Of a stretch of DNA of 64,000 nucleotides, positions 46,178-59,479 are shown piece by piece. This DNA is from Glycine soja (lineage: Eukaryota; Streptophyta; Magnoliopsida; Fabales; Fabaceae): the NCBI RefSeq assembly GCF_004193775.1, contig NC_041002.1, positions 2,095,261 through 2,159,260 on the forward strand, written 5' to 3'. The notes under the pieces were generated by a model. It was not told where the DNA came from. It did not search any database and saw only the letters and a list, made by a program, of their open reading frames with translations. The translations under genes and the position numbers were made by a program. Each line of letters begins with the position of its first letter. The first letter of the stretch is position 1.

Positions 46178-48516
46178 TGGTCATGGCTTATTAGAAAATA
46201 GTGAGCTCCAAGATGTTGTGTTGCTTCATCCCTTTTGCTGGGTGAAGTACTTATTACTGTGACCTTAGCACCAAAAGCTTTGGTAAACTCGACAACCGTG
46301 TGGCCTAGTCCAGCAAGACCAACCACACCCGCATGTAAACCAGGCTTGTCTAGTGCAATATCTGAGAGGGCTATACACAGTGATGCCAGCACAAAGAAGA
46401 GTTGCAGCAGCATCAAGTGGTAAGCTATCAGGAATGCGAATCACAAAATGCTCATCAGCAACCATTGAGTCAGAGTAGCCTCCATATGTGATGGTGTCAT
46501 CTTTATGCTTTGCACCATATGTGAGCGTAAATTGTGGACAATAATCCTCAAGAATGTCACAACAGTTCTGGCAGGTGCGGCAGGAATCAACCAAGCATCC
46601 TACACCAACCTTGTCCCCAACTTTGAAGTTTTCTACCTTGCTTCCAACCTCTTTCACTACACCAACTATCTCATGCCTGCACCATTATTTCTTACGTTAT
46701 TAAAATCAAACTGAATTTGTTTCTTGATATTACAGTTCAATATATGTTTGATAGACAATAGTATAGCCTTGTGAACTATCTCTATGACTGAAATCGAGAG
46801 TGTCATTGTAGGCATATTGGTATAAAAGTATAATTAATGTATATATACCCGGGGACTAGTGGATAGTTGGAAAAGCCCCATTCGTTCTTCACCATGTGGA
46901 GGTCAAAGTGACACACCCCACAATACAACACTTTGAATGCCACATCTTTTCCACCAGTTTCCCTGAAAAAAATTATGAACCAGTTTCAGTGTTGTATAAG
47001 TAGCAAGGAACGTTGTTATTAACATTTTTTTTGTAATCATCATTAACGTGCTATTTCAAGTATATTGTTCTAGGTTCTAAAGCATTGAAGGTATGGATCT
47101 TTTGTTAAAATAAAACGCAACATTTGAAAGATTAGACAAGTCGTTTTATCACGTATAATGTTGTTCGTATTTTCACAGTGGAACTTAGAACATATTTTGT
47201 GTGCAAAATGAAAATACGATTCCATTTTAAATTTTGTACCTGAAAACAAGTTTTCATTAAATAATTATTTTCGCTTAAAAAATATAATAAAATCACAATT
47301 TTGTTATGAATTTACTTTTAGTTTTAAAAAATTAGAATTGTGATTCGGTTGTGATAATATCCATAATGAAAATACCATTCCATTGAACTTGAAATACATG
47401 AGAGTGGTGCCAATTATGAGAGAAAAGAAAAAAGGAAGGATATTTTAGTATTTTCGGGCATATAGTAGGGGGGCCAATAACAATAAGACTGATACAAATA
47501 TCAATTCCCTTTAAAGTCTAATTTCAAAGGTGCCATTAGCCCACATCACATTAAATCAATTTTCGGAAAAGGTGAGAGTCCATTCATTGCTCAACAGCAT
47601 GGGTCAGTGCACCCCACACCGAATCTGTAGCTAACTTTCAATCCTGATTCTTGCGAATGATTGGTGCCAAAATGGATGATGCGGGTGGATCATCAAACGA
47701 TGAGTATAGGATAAACAGATTTAATTTATTTTTAACTTCAATTTTTATTATTATAATACAATACATTTAAACTTTTTTTTAAAATAGCTAAAGTATATGT
47801 TTAAAAAAAGTTAATTTATTTATTGTGTATATATGTAATTTAAACCTTACATAACTTATTAATGATATATAATAATGTAGTATTTTATTTTTTTTACAAA
47901 AACACAGTATGTTTATTTCATTTAAAATATAATAATTTCATTGCAAGTCATAACTATTTTAACATGAAAAAAATATATTTTTTCTTGATTTATTTTATGA
48001 CCTTTGTGTAATATAGGTTTTAAAGTTACATTAAAATTTTATGTTTTCATAAAAAGACTAAGGTAAACATAGAAAGACGGCTTATATATGATAGTAATAG
48101 GCTCAATGCTCGTATGCAGACACGGATCTAAAAGTATATTAAAAAGAGAGTTCAAAAAATAATTACACAATTATTAAATATCTATCTTTTAATAAATAAT
48201 AAGTTTAACAAAAATATTTATTATTAATTTTTTTATATAAAATTAGAGAAATGGTCCACTATTAAAAAAATTAAATAAATATCAGCTCAAAAATACATTT
48301 TTTTATTAATATTTTTTAATTTTATTTTTTCTTATAAATATATATATACACGTAAAGGGTCACTAAGGTCCCTGCCTCTTATTGGATTGTTTAAAGTTTT
48401 GTTGAATTGATTTTTATAAAATTAATATTAAATTGTTTAAATGGAGATGTCTACTTTAATCTAAATAATATATTTACATGGAATGTGTCTTTTTATTTAA
48501 AAATATAAAAATGAAC

Positions 48517-48552
<36 letters not shown>
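48517..48552. repeat. (ATT)n microsatellite
   Basis: About twelve perfect ATT units. Confidence 0.95.
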
Positions 48553-51500
48553 GAAACAAATAGCGACGTATTACGTATTCTATAGACTATGCTGACATCT
48601 TGCAAAATGCAAAACATATTTAGACTTACACGGTCGAAATCCAACTTAAACTTTGCACAACACAATCCTATGACAGTTTAAGACAAAAAAAATTAATTGC
48701 AGTATAAGGCTGTGCCTAAAATATGGAATTCGGGCTCAGAAAGCTATCATAGGCAATGGTTGCCCTGTTGGGAGGTTATAAGAAGGGCATTCATTGCATG
48801 GCTTTCATTTAGTTTGATTATTTATTTTTGGAATGCAAATCATAATATATAATAGCTGGTATTGTTTAGTTTGCTTTTTACTCGAGCAGAAACCTTTTAT
48901 ATAGTAATTGTTTTGAACTTGAATATATTAATGGTCTAAAACTTCTTTGTTGTTACTGATTATTAAGCCATCGATCAGTAAGTAAAAGCTTTTACGAATT
49001 TCTATGTTTTTACTTATTATCTAACTATTGATATATAATTACTGACAGTTTTACTTTGTTAGTAAATACCGACAGTTCATCTGGCTATAAATGTCATATT
49101 TTGGTCGTTTGGTGAGAACCAATTTATTGACTGCCTTTTCTTCTTTGTTACCGAATTCTTTTATGGATACATTATTTGACTAGATTTTGCATTAGAGTGT
49201 TATGGCCATTATCAACGACTTTTGATCATTAATAATGACGGAAGTTTTTTTTGAAGTGATACCTCTATTGGGAGAAATCTCTTTTACTACTAAAATTAAA
49301 CAAAAGAAACATGGAAACCAAACTTACACAAATCTGAAAGTAAAGGAACTAAAATTGCATTTAAATTTTTTTACCACTAATATTACTATTAATTTATGTT
49401 TTAAATATAACTATATTACTATAAAAACATAAGAAACAAAAAATAAACGTGTGTCCAAATAAACCTACTATGGGTAAGTGTACTTTAATCGTCAAAACCC
49501 CCAAATAAACCTTAAACATTCAACAATAAATTATTAGAGAAAAATCAAGGCTAGGTAATATATAAGCTAGAGTATACTTTTTTTTACAATATTTAATTAT
49601 GTATAGAGAAGAATGAGGCATGAGATGAAGTACACGACTCCAAATGTATCTAATAGCAAGTACTCGTGTGTGTCCAAAACAGTATCAATGTATCATAAAT
49701 AATGAAGATAGTGATCGACAATGTGAGCAGGGTAGGGTAGAATGGTGGCATGCATGAACATATGAAAGGGGGTTATTAAGCAGCAGCAGCAAGCATGAAG
49801 AGAGTTTGGATATGGGAGAAACTATTCAGTAATAGGGGACACAGTAGCACTGAAGCTAGCACGCTCATTCATCGGTTTTCACATTATTTTCATTTATTAA
49901 GATATGATATAATATAAGAATCAAAGACGGCTTCGTATTCAGGCAGCACCAGTATCTATCGTCAGTTGACAGTGAAGCTTGCTGCAGTGCATGCAGATGA
50001 TAATATTGCTGCTGGTGCTGTTGTATACGTAGCTGTCTACAATAACAATAACCATACATTACATCAAAGAGAAGAAAAAGGACACAACTTAGGTATTTTA
50101 CCCTTTTTCTTATATTATATACTGGTAATATTTTCTTTTATGACATTCAGATTCAGTCAACCCCTTGTTTCATATCAGAAGTGATAGCGATTGTTCATTT
50201 GACGAACCTTAATATTTGGGGTAAGGAAAAGTATGCTTCTGGATTTTGTCGTTAACATTAATTTCCATCGATATAATAAATGAAGGTACGAATCAATGGT
50301 ATCGTATTGCTAGTACGAGTACCCTTTATTATATTTACTACTCCTACTTCTCTTTTTCCTTTCTGCATTTATTCATATTGTATGTTAAAAAGAAATTAAC
50401 ATGAAGTCCAAGAGAAAAAAGTTAATACAGATTCCACAGTCATAAATAAATAGTAGAGAATTTTCCTTGTTTATATAAAACATTATTGATTGAAATTATA
50501 TTTTATGAAATGCTTTTTTTAACCTATAGTTTAATTCTCCTTAATTAAAGTTTTTAAATTTAAATTTTGTGCATACAAAAATACTTCAGTAAATATAAAA
50601 AGGTTTTGTCTCTTAAGTAAATTCACGAATCACATGCCCAGAGCCTTTTCCAATGTCGCATAGTGATGCACGGTGTAAAAAATTGTTTCCCGTGAACTTG
50701 AAAAAAAAATTGTATTAAGTTTTTTTTACTGATTAAACTATGGTAATTAATTTTTAAGAAAACATATATAAAACATAAAAGTATTAACAATTTATTTTGA
50801 ATTAGTGAAAGCCTGGTGATGTCTAATTCTTGAGTTCCAAAAGAAAAATTAACCATTTATTCCAATAGTTGTGTAACATAGTATTGTGCAACTTAGTTGT
50901 ATATATAGCACAAATTCTTCCTATCTTATCCAAGTCTAGCTCCAATTATCCATCTAGTGTTTTAAAACTAACATTGACTTTTATAAATGAATCATAACTC
51001 TGACTAAATTGAGAGAAAAGACTAAACCACTTAAAATTTCGTTTTGGGCCTAATAAAGTCAAAATACATGAGTCTCACGTTAAGTACTCAAGTCTCACAA
51101 GCTAGACTTGAGTCTAATTGAGATGTGAGGTAGGCGTTAAAAGTTTGCAAATACTCGTATTTGGATTGAAAATAGATGGTTTTTTGTACACTTAAATAGA
51201 AAACGTTGATCACTATAAAAATTCTTGTTATTACGGTGATTTTTGAGACAATCGGTAATATAATGGGTGTAACGCCGTTGAGATTTGAGAACCGACGTGT
51301 TAGGAAATTTTATTTGATTTTATTGTTGGTTAGAATCTTTCATTGGCTAGAACTGTCTCCAAGTAGTAATTTTTTTTTTCAAGATATCAATAATCAACTC
51401 TAATACTACTTGTAATACCTAATTGCTTTTAAGATTAATTATTGTTCATACAAATAAATATAAGATTTTTTTTAGCATATTTTAGCCTCATTTGTAATAC

Positions 51501-52913
51501 TTTCTAATAAAACTTCAATTTTGAAGAGGTCATATTCATCTCAAAATTGTTTCATGTCAAACATATTTAATTATGAAATTTTTAAGTGATGAATTATCAA
51601 AAAATAAGTACATCTTATTAATATAATTAATACTAATTAATTCCTTTTAAGTAATGACAACTTTATTAGGGTTAGGACTTTCATAAAATTGCAATGGATT
51701 TTATCATCAATGAATATTAATTATGAAATTTTAATTATTTTTTTAAAGTTTAAAAACATTCCAAAGGAATAAGGTGTCAAAGTGAGTCCAATCAGCTCAC
51801 CTCAAAAATCAGTCATTTGTCTTGGTATTTTCACATTGACAATTTTTTACAGATGAAGAAATGTTAAGAAAATTTTCTTACTTTTCAAATAAATCTTCCT
51901 ACATCTATATATAAACATTGATTTACATACAAATAGGATTTAATTTTTTTCAAAATTAAAATTTTTGTTACTTTTAATGGTTGAATAAGTTGAAATTTTA
52001 GGAATTTAAAGAATTTTGAAAAAGAATTACTAATAAGAAAATTGAAAAAAAAATCTCACATTAAAGTTTTTTATTCTTTTTTGGGCCATGTTGCAATCAC
52101 GGGCCTTGTACATGCAGTCTCACCCAAAAAGACGCCAGGGCATCTTGCAATCATAACAACAATTATTTAATATTGAATGATATATATTATAAATTTTTTA
52201 GGTGCATGATTACTAAACTATATTCTAAACCTCACTTACATATAATATCACATAATAATTTTAAAATATTGAGGTTTCTATAAGTATAAACTAATATACT
52301 ATAATAATTAAGGTTATAGTTGAGAATACCAACTAAAAAGCTAATAAAAAGTGAAAAAAATTAGCTTATAACTAAAAACTAAAATTTGGTAGCTAAAATC
52401 TATTAAATTAGTTTAATTATTAAATGATAATTAGTATTCGATAAAATTACTTATTAGAATAACTGGAAATATAAAATGACAAAAATAGACATATTTATAT
52501 GATATTTTTATATAAATTTAAACTTTATTTTATGAACAAAAATTTACTGAGGTGTTATAATTTTATCTTTTTATTTAATTTTAAACTCTTGTAGTTTCTA
52601 TTTATAGATAAATTATTTTTGTTACATTTTTCACTTATTACATTTGTTTCATAATGAGTATTCTATTATTAATTTTCTACTATATCTCCATTTTTAATAA
52701 AGTTTAAAATTAATAAATAAAAAGCATATAGTTAAGTAGACATTATATTTTTGTCATGATGATCAACGTAAAAATTAAAATAAATAATCTAACATGAAAA
52801 TATTTTTAAAAAATACAAAAATCAAATAAATCTAGCATTTTATCATTAGTGAAATATAATATTTTAATGATAAATTAAATATTATAGTAGTAGAATGGTT
52901 AAAATAAACCGTG

Positions 52914-52915
<2 letters not shown>

Positions 52916-52983
<68 letters not shown>
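52916..52983. repeat. (AT)n microsatellite
   Basis: About 68 bases of uninterrupted AT, the longest such run in the window. Confidence 0.95.
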
Positions 52984-52987
<4 letters not shown>

Positions 52988-53700
52988 GCTAACAGTACAA
53001 TGCTTAAAATAATAAAGTCTTGTTTAATTTAAAGATACCAAGAAAATTAAATAAGTATTTTAAGAATAAAAATTGAATATAATATAAAAAAGTTATAAGA
53101 TAAAACCTTAATTCAACTAATATTTAAAAAATGTTACTATTTATTATTTTTTACTAAATAATTAAATAAATTTTTTCATTAGTAAAAAACAAAGTGAAAT
53201 GACTTGATCGAAATTAGCCTAAGTATCATGTTGCCTAAAAACCCCCTAGGTATATGGTTAATAATCCGCTATAAATTGGAACTGAATACTCTAATGTAAC
53301 TCTTCTCTATCCTTTCGTGGACTTATTTCTTCTCTCCTTAGCTTTCCAGCTTTAACCGCACATTTCTCTCTTTAATTATTTTTGTAATAAATTGTTTCTC
53401 CTCTCTTTTAATTTTCGTCTACAACATAAGAAGGAACTGAAGAAGATAATCTTATTATTGTGAATTAGCGGGCTCTCTATATAAATCCCATAAAAAAAAA
53501 TAATCAAATTTCATTCCTTCTTACGCCACATATATATTACCTATATAGGGTTCAATCATCAAATTACCTACGACCATTCAAATTGCATTATAAATCACAC
53601 TAAAAAACATCTAATATTCCACTTCATTCCCCCCAAGAAATTACAGTGAACTTAGCCTTCAGTATTACCCAATTTTTTAAAAATCATTGATAATATTCAC

Positions 53701-56700
53701 CGACGATGGAATTATTCACGGATTTAAGACCGGCAGTGACAGCTAATACGGAGTTTTTCTTTCCCATTCGGAATGGCTTTTGGCCCACTTACGTCACTAA
53801 ACATGCATGCCATTCCAAAAAACAAAATTTCTCTCATATTCTGCTCAAAGTCTTTTACTCTTTACAGTACCAATGTGTCCCCCATTAGGTGTCTTGTGAA
53901 ATTCCTCCAACAAGAGAGGAATCATGGAGTTGTCCTTTGTTCAGTGTTCACCCAATCTAAACTTGTTCACATATTGCATATAGATAGCTGATTAGTACTC
54001 CTCTTCTCCAATCAAATCACGTGAAGATTCATCATGCCATTATCTAATCTAAAAATACTGATATATAATATATAAAATTAATTTGGTCAAATCTAAGAAT
54101 AGATCGATCATGTTTTCAATGCATAAATGCCTACCATTCAAGTCTTGCTATAAATTTTTATCCACTTATAATTGTTTCTACATTAATTGTGTCTGGTTTG
54201 TTCAGTATCCCGTGTTTAAAATACTGGTCGAAATTCAACACAGCATCGGGTTAAATATTTATGGAGAAAGTTTTTCTTTTCTTTTCTTTTTTTTACAGAG
54301 AGAAATCTTTTCTTTTATGCACTATTGATGTTGTTTTCTGATTAAAATGGAAGTCTTATCTTGCTAATTATCATAACAAATATTTGCATTAAAAGTATTC
54401 TAAGATAAAATTCTAATTAATTCTGATTAAAAATAATATTAAAAACACAAATGTATCTAAATTTTATCCAATATTTGTTGTTCTCGTAAAGATACCGTTT
54501 TTCACTTTTAATTATTGTAATTTTTTTATGATTCTTGTTATAATTAAAACTTTGATTTTTTTATCATTATATTAAAAAATACTTCATAACTTTCTTAAGT
54601 GTTACCATGTGGAACCACTGTGTTACAAAAATGCTTATATGACAGCGTCAAATTAGTCCTCTTTCTAAAACAAAAATATTTTTATCAGTTACTCTTATCC
54701 TCGTTAGGTCACAATATACTTTTACTACAATTAAATTTTGTATACTATTTTTTATTTCTTTTAATAGAATACTATTTCTTAATTTGAATTAAATTTAATT
54801 TAAAATTTAAATTTTAAATCTTCATATACGGCAGTAAATTAAAAACATCTTTCTTTCCTAGATAATCGGAGTTTTTAATATATTTGTAATCATAATTAAT
54901 TATAGTTAGAAAATCAATAACTAAAAATATATGATAAAATTAAATATATTTAATAAAATTTAAAATTAACTATAATTTCAAGTGTTAGTTCTTAATTATT
55001 AATCATTATATTGTACCTTGCTTTTTAAAGTGCCCTCTCAATAGTTTAGTGGAGCCCAAATCCCACTTGAATAGAAAAGAAAAACCTTTGAAACAAGAGA
55101 ATGCAATATATAGTTGTACTTTAGTCTTCCCTGCTTTATGCTCTACCTATGAAGTTACCTGATCCAATTAAACTTATTATTTAATTTGTATTTTGTTTAT
55201 TCGCAGCATATTCAAATAATTGAAAATTAATCAACAATAATTAAGTGATAATGATTTATTCTTTAATTAAGATGTCTAAGGTTGTAATCTTAATTTTAAA
55301 TATAAAATAAATTATGTTAAGAGAAGAATATTTATTTTGTATATAGTCACTTTTTTTTTTAATAAAGTTTAGTTATCGCTTTTGAAAGAAATTATTTTAT
55401 ATCAATATTAGATTAAAACAAATAACTAAAATTATCTGTTAAAAAAACTGAAAATGATGAATTAATGTTGAAGGAGTAGGAAGTAGTTATTAGGTAGAAT
55501 ATCCGAGAAGATATAGCTCGTGAGACGTAACGTTTTGGAGGAAACCTTGTTCCTAGTCCTATGTACGTAATAATGTATGTATGGGTTATGGTTTTTGGTT
55601 TGGTGGTCTCACGGGAATCCAGCCACCTCTCTCACGTGTTCCTCTCTCTCTCTCTTTCTCTGTTTTTCAGCGTGCGTAGAGCTAGTAATCCTACGGCGTG
55701 CACGTTTCTTCACAACCATACAATACAAGAATTGGTCGGTGGTTTGGTTCCATCTCTAACTTGCTGCTACCTACGTAGCTGTGTGATCAATCACACTTGT
55801 TGTTTCAAGTGATTATCGTTTCTATATTTACCATCTTTAATGCCAAAACTCAAAACTATGCATTCTATTATTAGAAATGAGCCTCAGAAAGTGTTAATAA
55901 ATATATGTACACATGCATTTCAAAGTTATTATAGTATTAATTTTTACTTTATAAATGATCCATTATTAATAATAATTTGCAAAAGGGTATTTGATTGGCT
56001 TCTGGGAATAGCCGGCAATCAGAGACCTGTGTCCTCCTGGCTTGTGCTGCATGCTGCATAGTAATCTCAAAGTAAATCTTCTTTTCTTTTCTTTTTTTTT
56101 TTTCTATTGCACGTTATGCTTTAGATATCTCCTGGTTCCCAGAAAGGTATTCCATTCTATCAACTAATCTACAACAAGACAAGCAGGGTAAATGGTTGAT
56201 CACGACCGTTAAAGTCCTGTTATTGATTGGTATCTTTGCAGTTATGAGGGTTTTCACAATCGTACTTCCTTCCATATGTCAGACTCAAATATAGAAACAG
56301 ACGTCAAGCAGACTGGATTGAATTGAATTGAAATCAGTTCCTCCTCCATTTCTCTCTCTCTCTCTCTCTCTCTCTCTTCTTCTTTTTCCTCCTTTCTTTT
56401 CTTTTTTAATGGTTGTGGAGCAAAACAAACTAATTAGTGTTTGTGTCTAGTCTATTCTATTGGTGCTTATCATTCTATGATTTTTTTTTTGTTTTTGACC
56501 ATAAGAATACTCTTTTTCCTCAAAATATTTAAATTCAAAATCTTATACCAATTGATTCCCTGTGCTTGATAATATCATTCTATGATTTTCATTTTCTACT
56601 TTAAAAGTTTTAAAAATAAAATAACATGATCTATGAGTTCAATGAATTAATCACCTTTCCACTTGTAACTGAACAAGACTTTTCAAGGGGATGTACTACT

Positions 56701-58072
56701 TTTACTCAATCTGCTGTTCAATTAAGTGGCATAAAAGGTTTGTGGTAAGGCGGGCCAGATGCACACATATCATTGATAATGGAGCAGTGCTATATGCTGC
56801 TGGCCAAAATAGACCACAAGTTCACTGCAATTAACTAAAAGCTAATGATGTTAATCTAATTAGATAAGCTAGATTAGAGGGATAGCTAGGGGAAAATATG
56901 TGTGTATCTATATATACACATATATATATATATATATATATATTACACGTGTGAACTTTTATTGGGGATTCTTCATGGAAAAGTAAGAGAGGTGCAGTTA
57001 ATCTTTGGTTCAAAAGGGACGTTTCAAAGAAAGAAATAGACAAGCTGTTGGCAGTGTTCAGAGAGCATCCAGTGCTGTTGTTATGTTTCCCTTTACTGAC
57101 TCAGCTCTCTCTTCCCCATCCTACGTTCCATCCTCTCTACTCCTACTGCCCCTATCATTTGTTTATTCTAGCTGGTTCCAATTGTAGCTTATACATATTC
57201 TATTCTTATATATTACTACTCTGTAGGTCACGTACCATCTTAATTATTAAATCCCTTACTTTTCATATTCTTCATTTATGCTATAGCCTCATTTTTATGT
57301 GTTGCTTGCCTAGCCTCCATTATTTTTATCACTTAACTGCTCTGATGAAAGAAACAAGTAACACTGGATTGCCGGCTCTACGGGTGGTTAATGCTATGTT
57401 CAAAGACAATAACCGGAGGGTTTAATTAATTACTTGAGAAATATTGGTTACTTACACTTAATTGTTAAGAGATTGAAATATATGCCTTTAACTTATTAAT
57501 TCCTATAGAAATGTTTATTGATGCACCTGTTTTTTTGGTACATTTATACGTGTTGGTTACGAAATCAGTTGCAAGAGCATTTAATTTTGGAAGAGTAAAG
57601 TCAAAATAATTTTGGTCCTCTTAAAATGTTTTGTGGCTAGAAATTTTACAATAGTAGACAAAAACACAAGTGTCAAAATCCACGTATATATAACTTAAAA
57701 AGAGAAAAAGAAAGACCTGCATGTATGACGAAAAAGTTTGTTAAACATGTCCCAGCTGAGAAGGGAAAGTTACGTTTTCTTACTACGCAAACGCAATACA
57801 AAAGTAATTATACTGGCGCTAGTATTTGGATAATGGATTGGACATTAATTTGCTGTAAATGTACATGATTAAAAACTTGATTACCCATATTGTCATTCCT
57901 CAAACCCCAATACACGTCTTCTATCATTATTTAATAACCATATTAAAAGGACTTGTTCCCCCTCAGCTCTAATAGTTTTGTTCTAGTATACTATAGTAGT
58001 GGATCACTCATACTGACACAACTGTTTAGGATCATCTCCCCCCTTCTCCCCACCCCTTTCTCTCTCTCTCTC
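53701..58072. other. Intergenic DNA upstream of the Dof gene
   Basis: Several short frames (53706-53991, 55561-55812, 57005-57425) lack domains, good initiation context or splice support, and I do not call them genes. Composition is more balanced than in 47-53 kb. A (CT)n run lies at 56351-56378 and an AT run at 56919-56943. The last 500 bases are pyrimidine-rich and probably regulatory for the Dof gene. Confidence 0.4.
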
Positions 58073-58273
58073 TAGTATATATATCTTACACTACCAACTT
58101 TCTAGTGACATCTGTGCCCTTTTCTCTCTCTCTACACCATACAATTATGTGTATAGAGACACATCTTTCTTTATTCCATTGGATCTGAAAAAGACCAGTT
58201 ACCCAACCTCATACATCATTTTATTAGTTCCCAATCACCCTCTTTGATGAGGATCACAGGTGCCCATCAAAGA
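58073..58273 (+). promoter_or_regulatory. Dof gene promoter/5' leader elements
   Basis: A TATA-like 'tagtatatatatctt' (58073-58087) follows a CT run at 58061. If it is used, the 5'UTR is about 350 bases and CT-rich, which is common for plant transcription-factor genes. A 9-base perfect stem 'tctttgatg'/'catcaaaga' (58241-58249 with 58265-58273) lies in this leader and encloses an E-box-like 'caggtg'. Confidence 0.4.
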
Positions 58274-58465
58274 CACACAAGACCCTCCCTTCCTTTCCTT
58301 CCTTCTATTTCTTTTCCTCATGCATGAAATCATTCAATTAGTGAGTATCTTTGCCTCTGCAAAAGGAAACTGAAAACTGAAGAAACTAGCTAACTTTCCC
58401 ACCCCACAAGGCCAAAAAACTTAACTTTCTTTCACCTCTCTCACCACTTTTTCCTCTCTCAAAAG

Positions 58466-59479
58466 ATGTCACCCGATGACACACCACCTCCAAAGCCTGC
58501 CACAGCAAAAGACCAAGAGACTCAAAGTTCCGGTGGTGGCAGAAAAAGCTCCTCCACAAGGCCCCAAGAGCAAGGTCTCAAGTGTCCACGATGTGACTCA
58601 CCTAACACCAAATTCTGCTACTACAACAACTACAGCCTCACACAGCCAAGGCATTTCTGCAAGACATGTAGAAGATACTGGACAAAAGGTGGGGCTTTGC
58701 GCAACGTCCCTATTGGCGGTGGTTGTAGAAAGAACAAGAAGGTGAAGTCATCAAGGCTCTCATGTGACTCAAAAGACTCTGGTTCCTCCTCTTCAGAACT
58801 TGGTGGCCTCAAATTCCTTCATTCTCTTTCTCCTTCCATGGACTTTCACCTTGGAGGGTTACCCTTCCCTAGGCTTCACCATCATCACCCTCCAACCCCT
58901 TACAACCACTTTTCCTCTTTTGGAGACACTTCTAGTGCTTCTTCATGTTTCAACCTTGATCCTTCTCCTGGCACCACCCCATCAAGTTCTTTTGCTGCTC
59001 TCAATAATTACCCTTTTTCTTACAATGGTGCAATCCAAGGTATGAGCTCTTTGAATGTTCATAGCGGCCTTGCCTCTTCCATTGAGTCTTTGAGTTCTAT
59101 AAACCAGGACTTGCACTGGAAGCTGCAGCAGCAGCGATTGGCAATGCTCTTTGGTGGAGACAACAACAACCAGAAAGATCATAGTGGTGTTAACCAGATT
59201 GAGAACCTGGCACAGAAACCACAACCCATTATGTTTCAGAACCTTGAGATTTCAAAGCCAGGGACTTTCCCAGTTGGGAACTCCAGAAAAGAACAAGGTT
59301 CAAGTGGGGACACACACACGCCTTCAACCGAGTGGTTCTTTGGGAATTCTTATGCCTCAGTGACTCCTACACCTACAACTAGTAGTGGTGGCCCAGGGAA
59401 TGATAATGCGAGCAATTGGAGTAGCGGTGGTGTCCATGCTTGGGGTGATGTGCCGCAGCAATATAGTGCTTTGCCCTAG
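58466..59479 (+). CDS. DOF5.7: Dof zinc-finger transcription factor, DOF5.7/SCAP1-like
   Basis: Nuclear DNA-binding protein recognising AAAG sites. Single exon, 337 aa. The Dof domain covers about residues 38-92: '[20 protein letters not shown]' then '[20 protein letters not shown]', with zinc ligands Cys40, Cys43, Cys65 and Cys68 (CX2CX21CX2C), followed by a basic '[10 protein letters not shown]'. Beyond the domain it keeps blocks I associate with Arabidopsis DOF5.7: '[20 protein letters not shown]' (202-221) continuing to 'QQRLAMLFG', '[11 protein letters not shown]' (253-262), 'TEWFFGNS' (288-295) and a C-terminal '[14 protein letters not shown]'. DOF5.7 is SCAP1, required for guard-cell maturation and pectin-related wall changes in Arabidopsis. 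Orthology is inferred from recalled similarity, not a tree. The start ATG is the first in frame and close to the family's usual distance from the Dof domain. Other long frames here are shadows. Confidence 0.95.
   Translation: MSPDDTPPPKPATAKDQETQSSGGGRKSSSTRPQEQGLKCPRCDSPNTKFCYYNNYSLTQPRHFCKTCRRYWTKGGALRNVPIGGGCRKNKKVKSSRLSCDSKDSGSSSSELGGLKFLHSLSPSMDFHLGGLPFPRLHHHHPPTPYNHFSSFGDTSSASSCFNLDPSPGTTPSSSFAALNNYPFSYNGAIQGMSSLNVHSGLASSIESLSSINQDLHWKLQQQRLAMLFGGDNNNQKDHSGVNQIENLAQKPQPIMFQNLEISKPGTFPVGNSRKEQGSSGDTHTPSTEWFFGNSYASVTPTPTTSSGGPGNDNASNWSSGGVHAWGDVPQQYSALP

Larger units (their letters stand above)
45709..46962 (-). pseudogene. CAD-C: broken cinnamyl-alcohol dehydrogenase copy
   Basis: Third CAD copy, closest to CAD-B ('[12 protein letters not shown]', '[13 protein letters not shown]'). 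Remnants of exon 2 (46962-46849), exon 3 (46676 to about 46176) and exon 4 (about 45842-45709) are in the right order; exons 1 and 5 are not found. Defects: exon 2 reads 'CGVCHFDLH', with Phe for the Ser of the proton-relay position; exon 3 has a 2-base loss near 46355 that shifts the frame; the exon 3 donor has been replaced by an (AT)n run (46142-46175); the exon 4 acceptor AG has become GG (about 45843); exon 4 lost 19 bases between two 'tctcat' copies (near 45775) and 2 more bases nearby. It is convergent with CAD-B. No functional enzyme can be made from it. Confidence 0.92.
46963..53700. other. Long AT-rich intergenic region, no supported gene
   Basis: No exon 1 of CAD-C, no domain and no RNA gene recognised. 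An (ATT)n run lies at 48517-48552 and a long (AT)n run at 52916-52983. A mixed-composition patch at 47560-47700 and another at 49770-50060 (with GCAGCA/TGCTGC words) carry no recognisable product; open frames there are short and unsupported. Confidence 0.45.

Noticed and set aside
49943..50035. 'gcagcaccag' near 'ctggtgctgt' looked like a miR172-type precursor.
   Set aside because: Only 9-10 bases pair at the arms, the sequence diverges from miR172 after the shared GCAGCACCA, and the inner stem is poor.
55561..55812. 83-codon frame starting with a hydrophobic stretch.
   Set aside because: Low-complexity Ser/Leu from a CT run and no recognised family or conservation cue.
57005..57425. Two overlapping + strand frames with hydrophobic stretches.
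   Set aside because: No domain, poor start context and no splice support; likely chance in pyrimidine-rich DNA.
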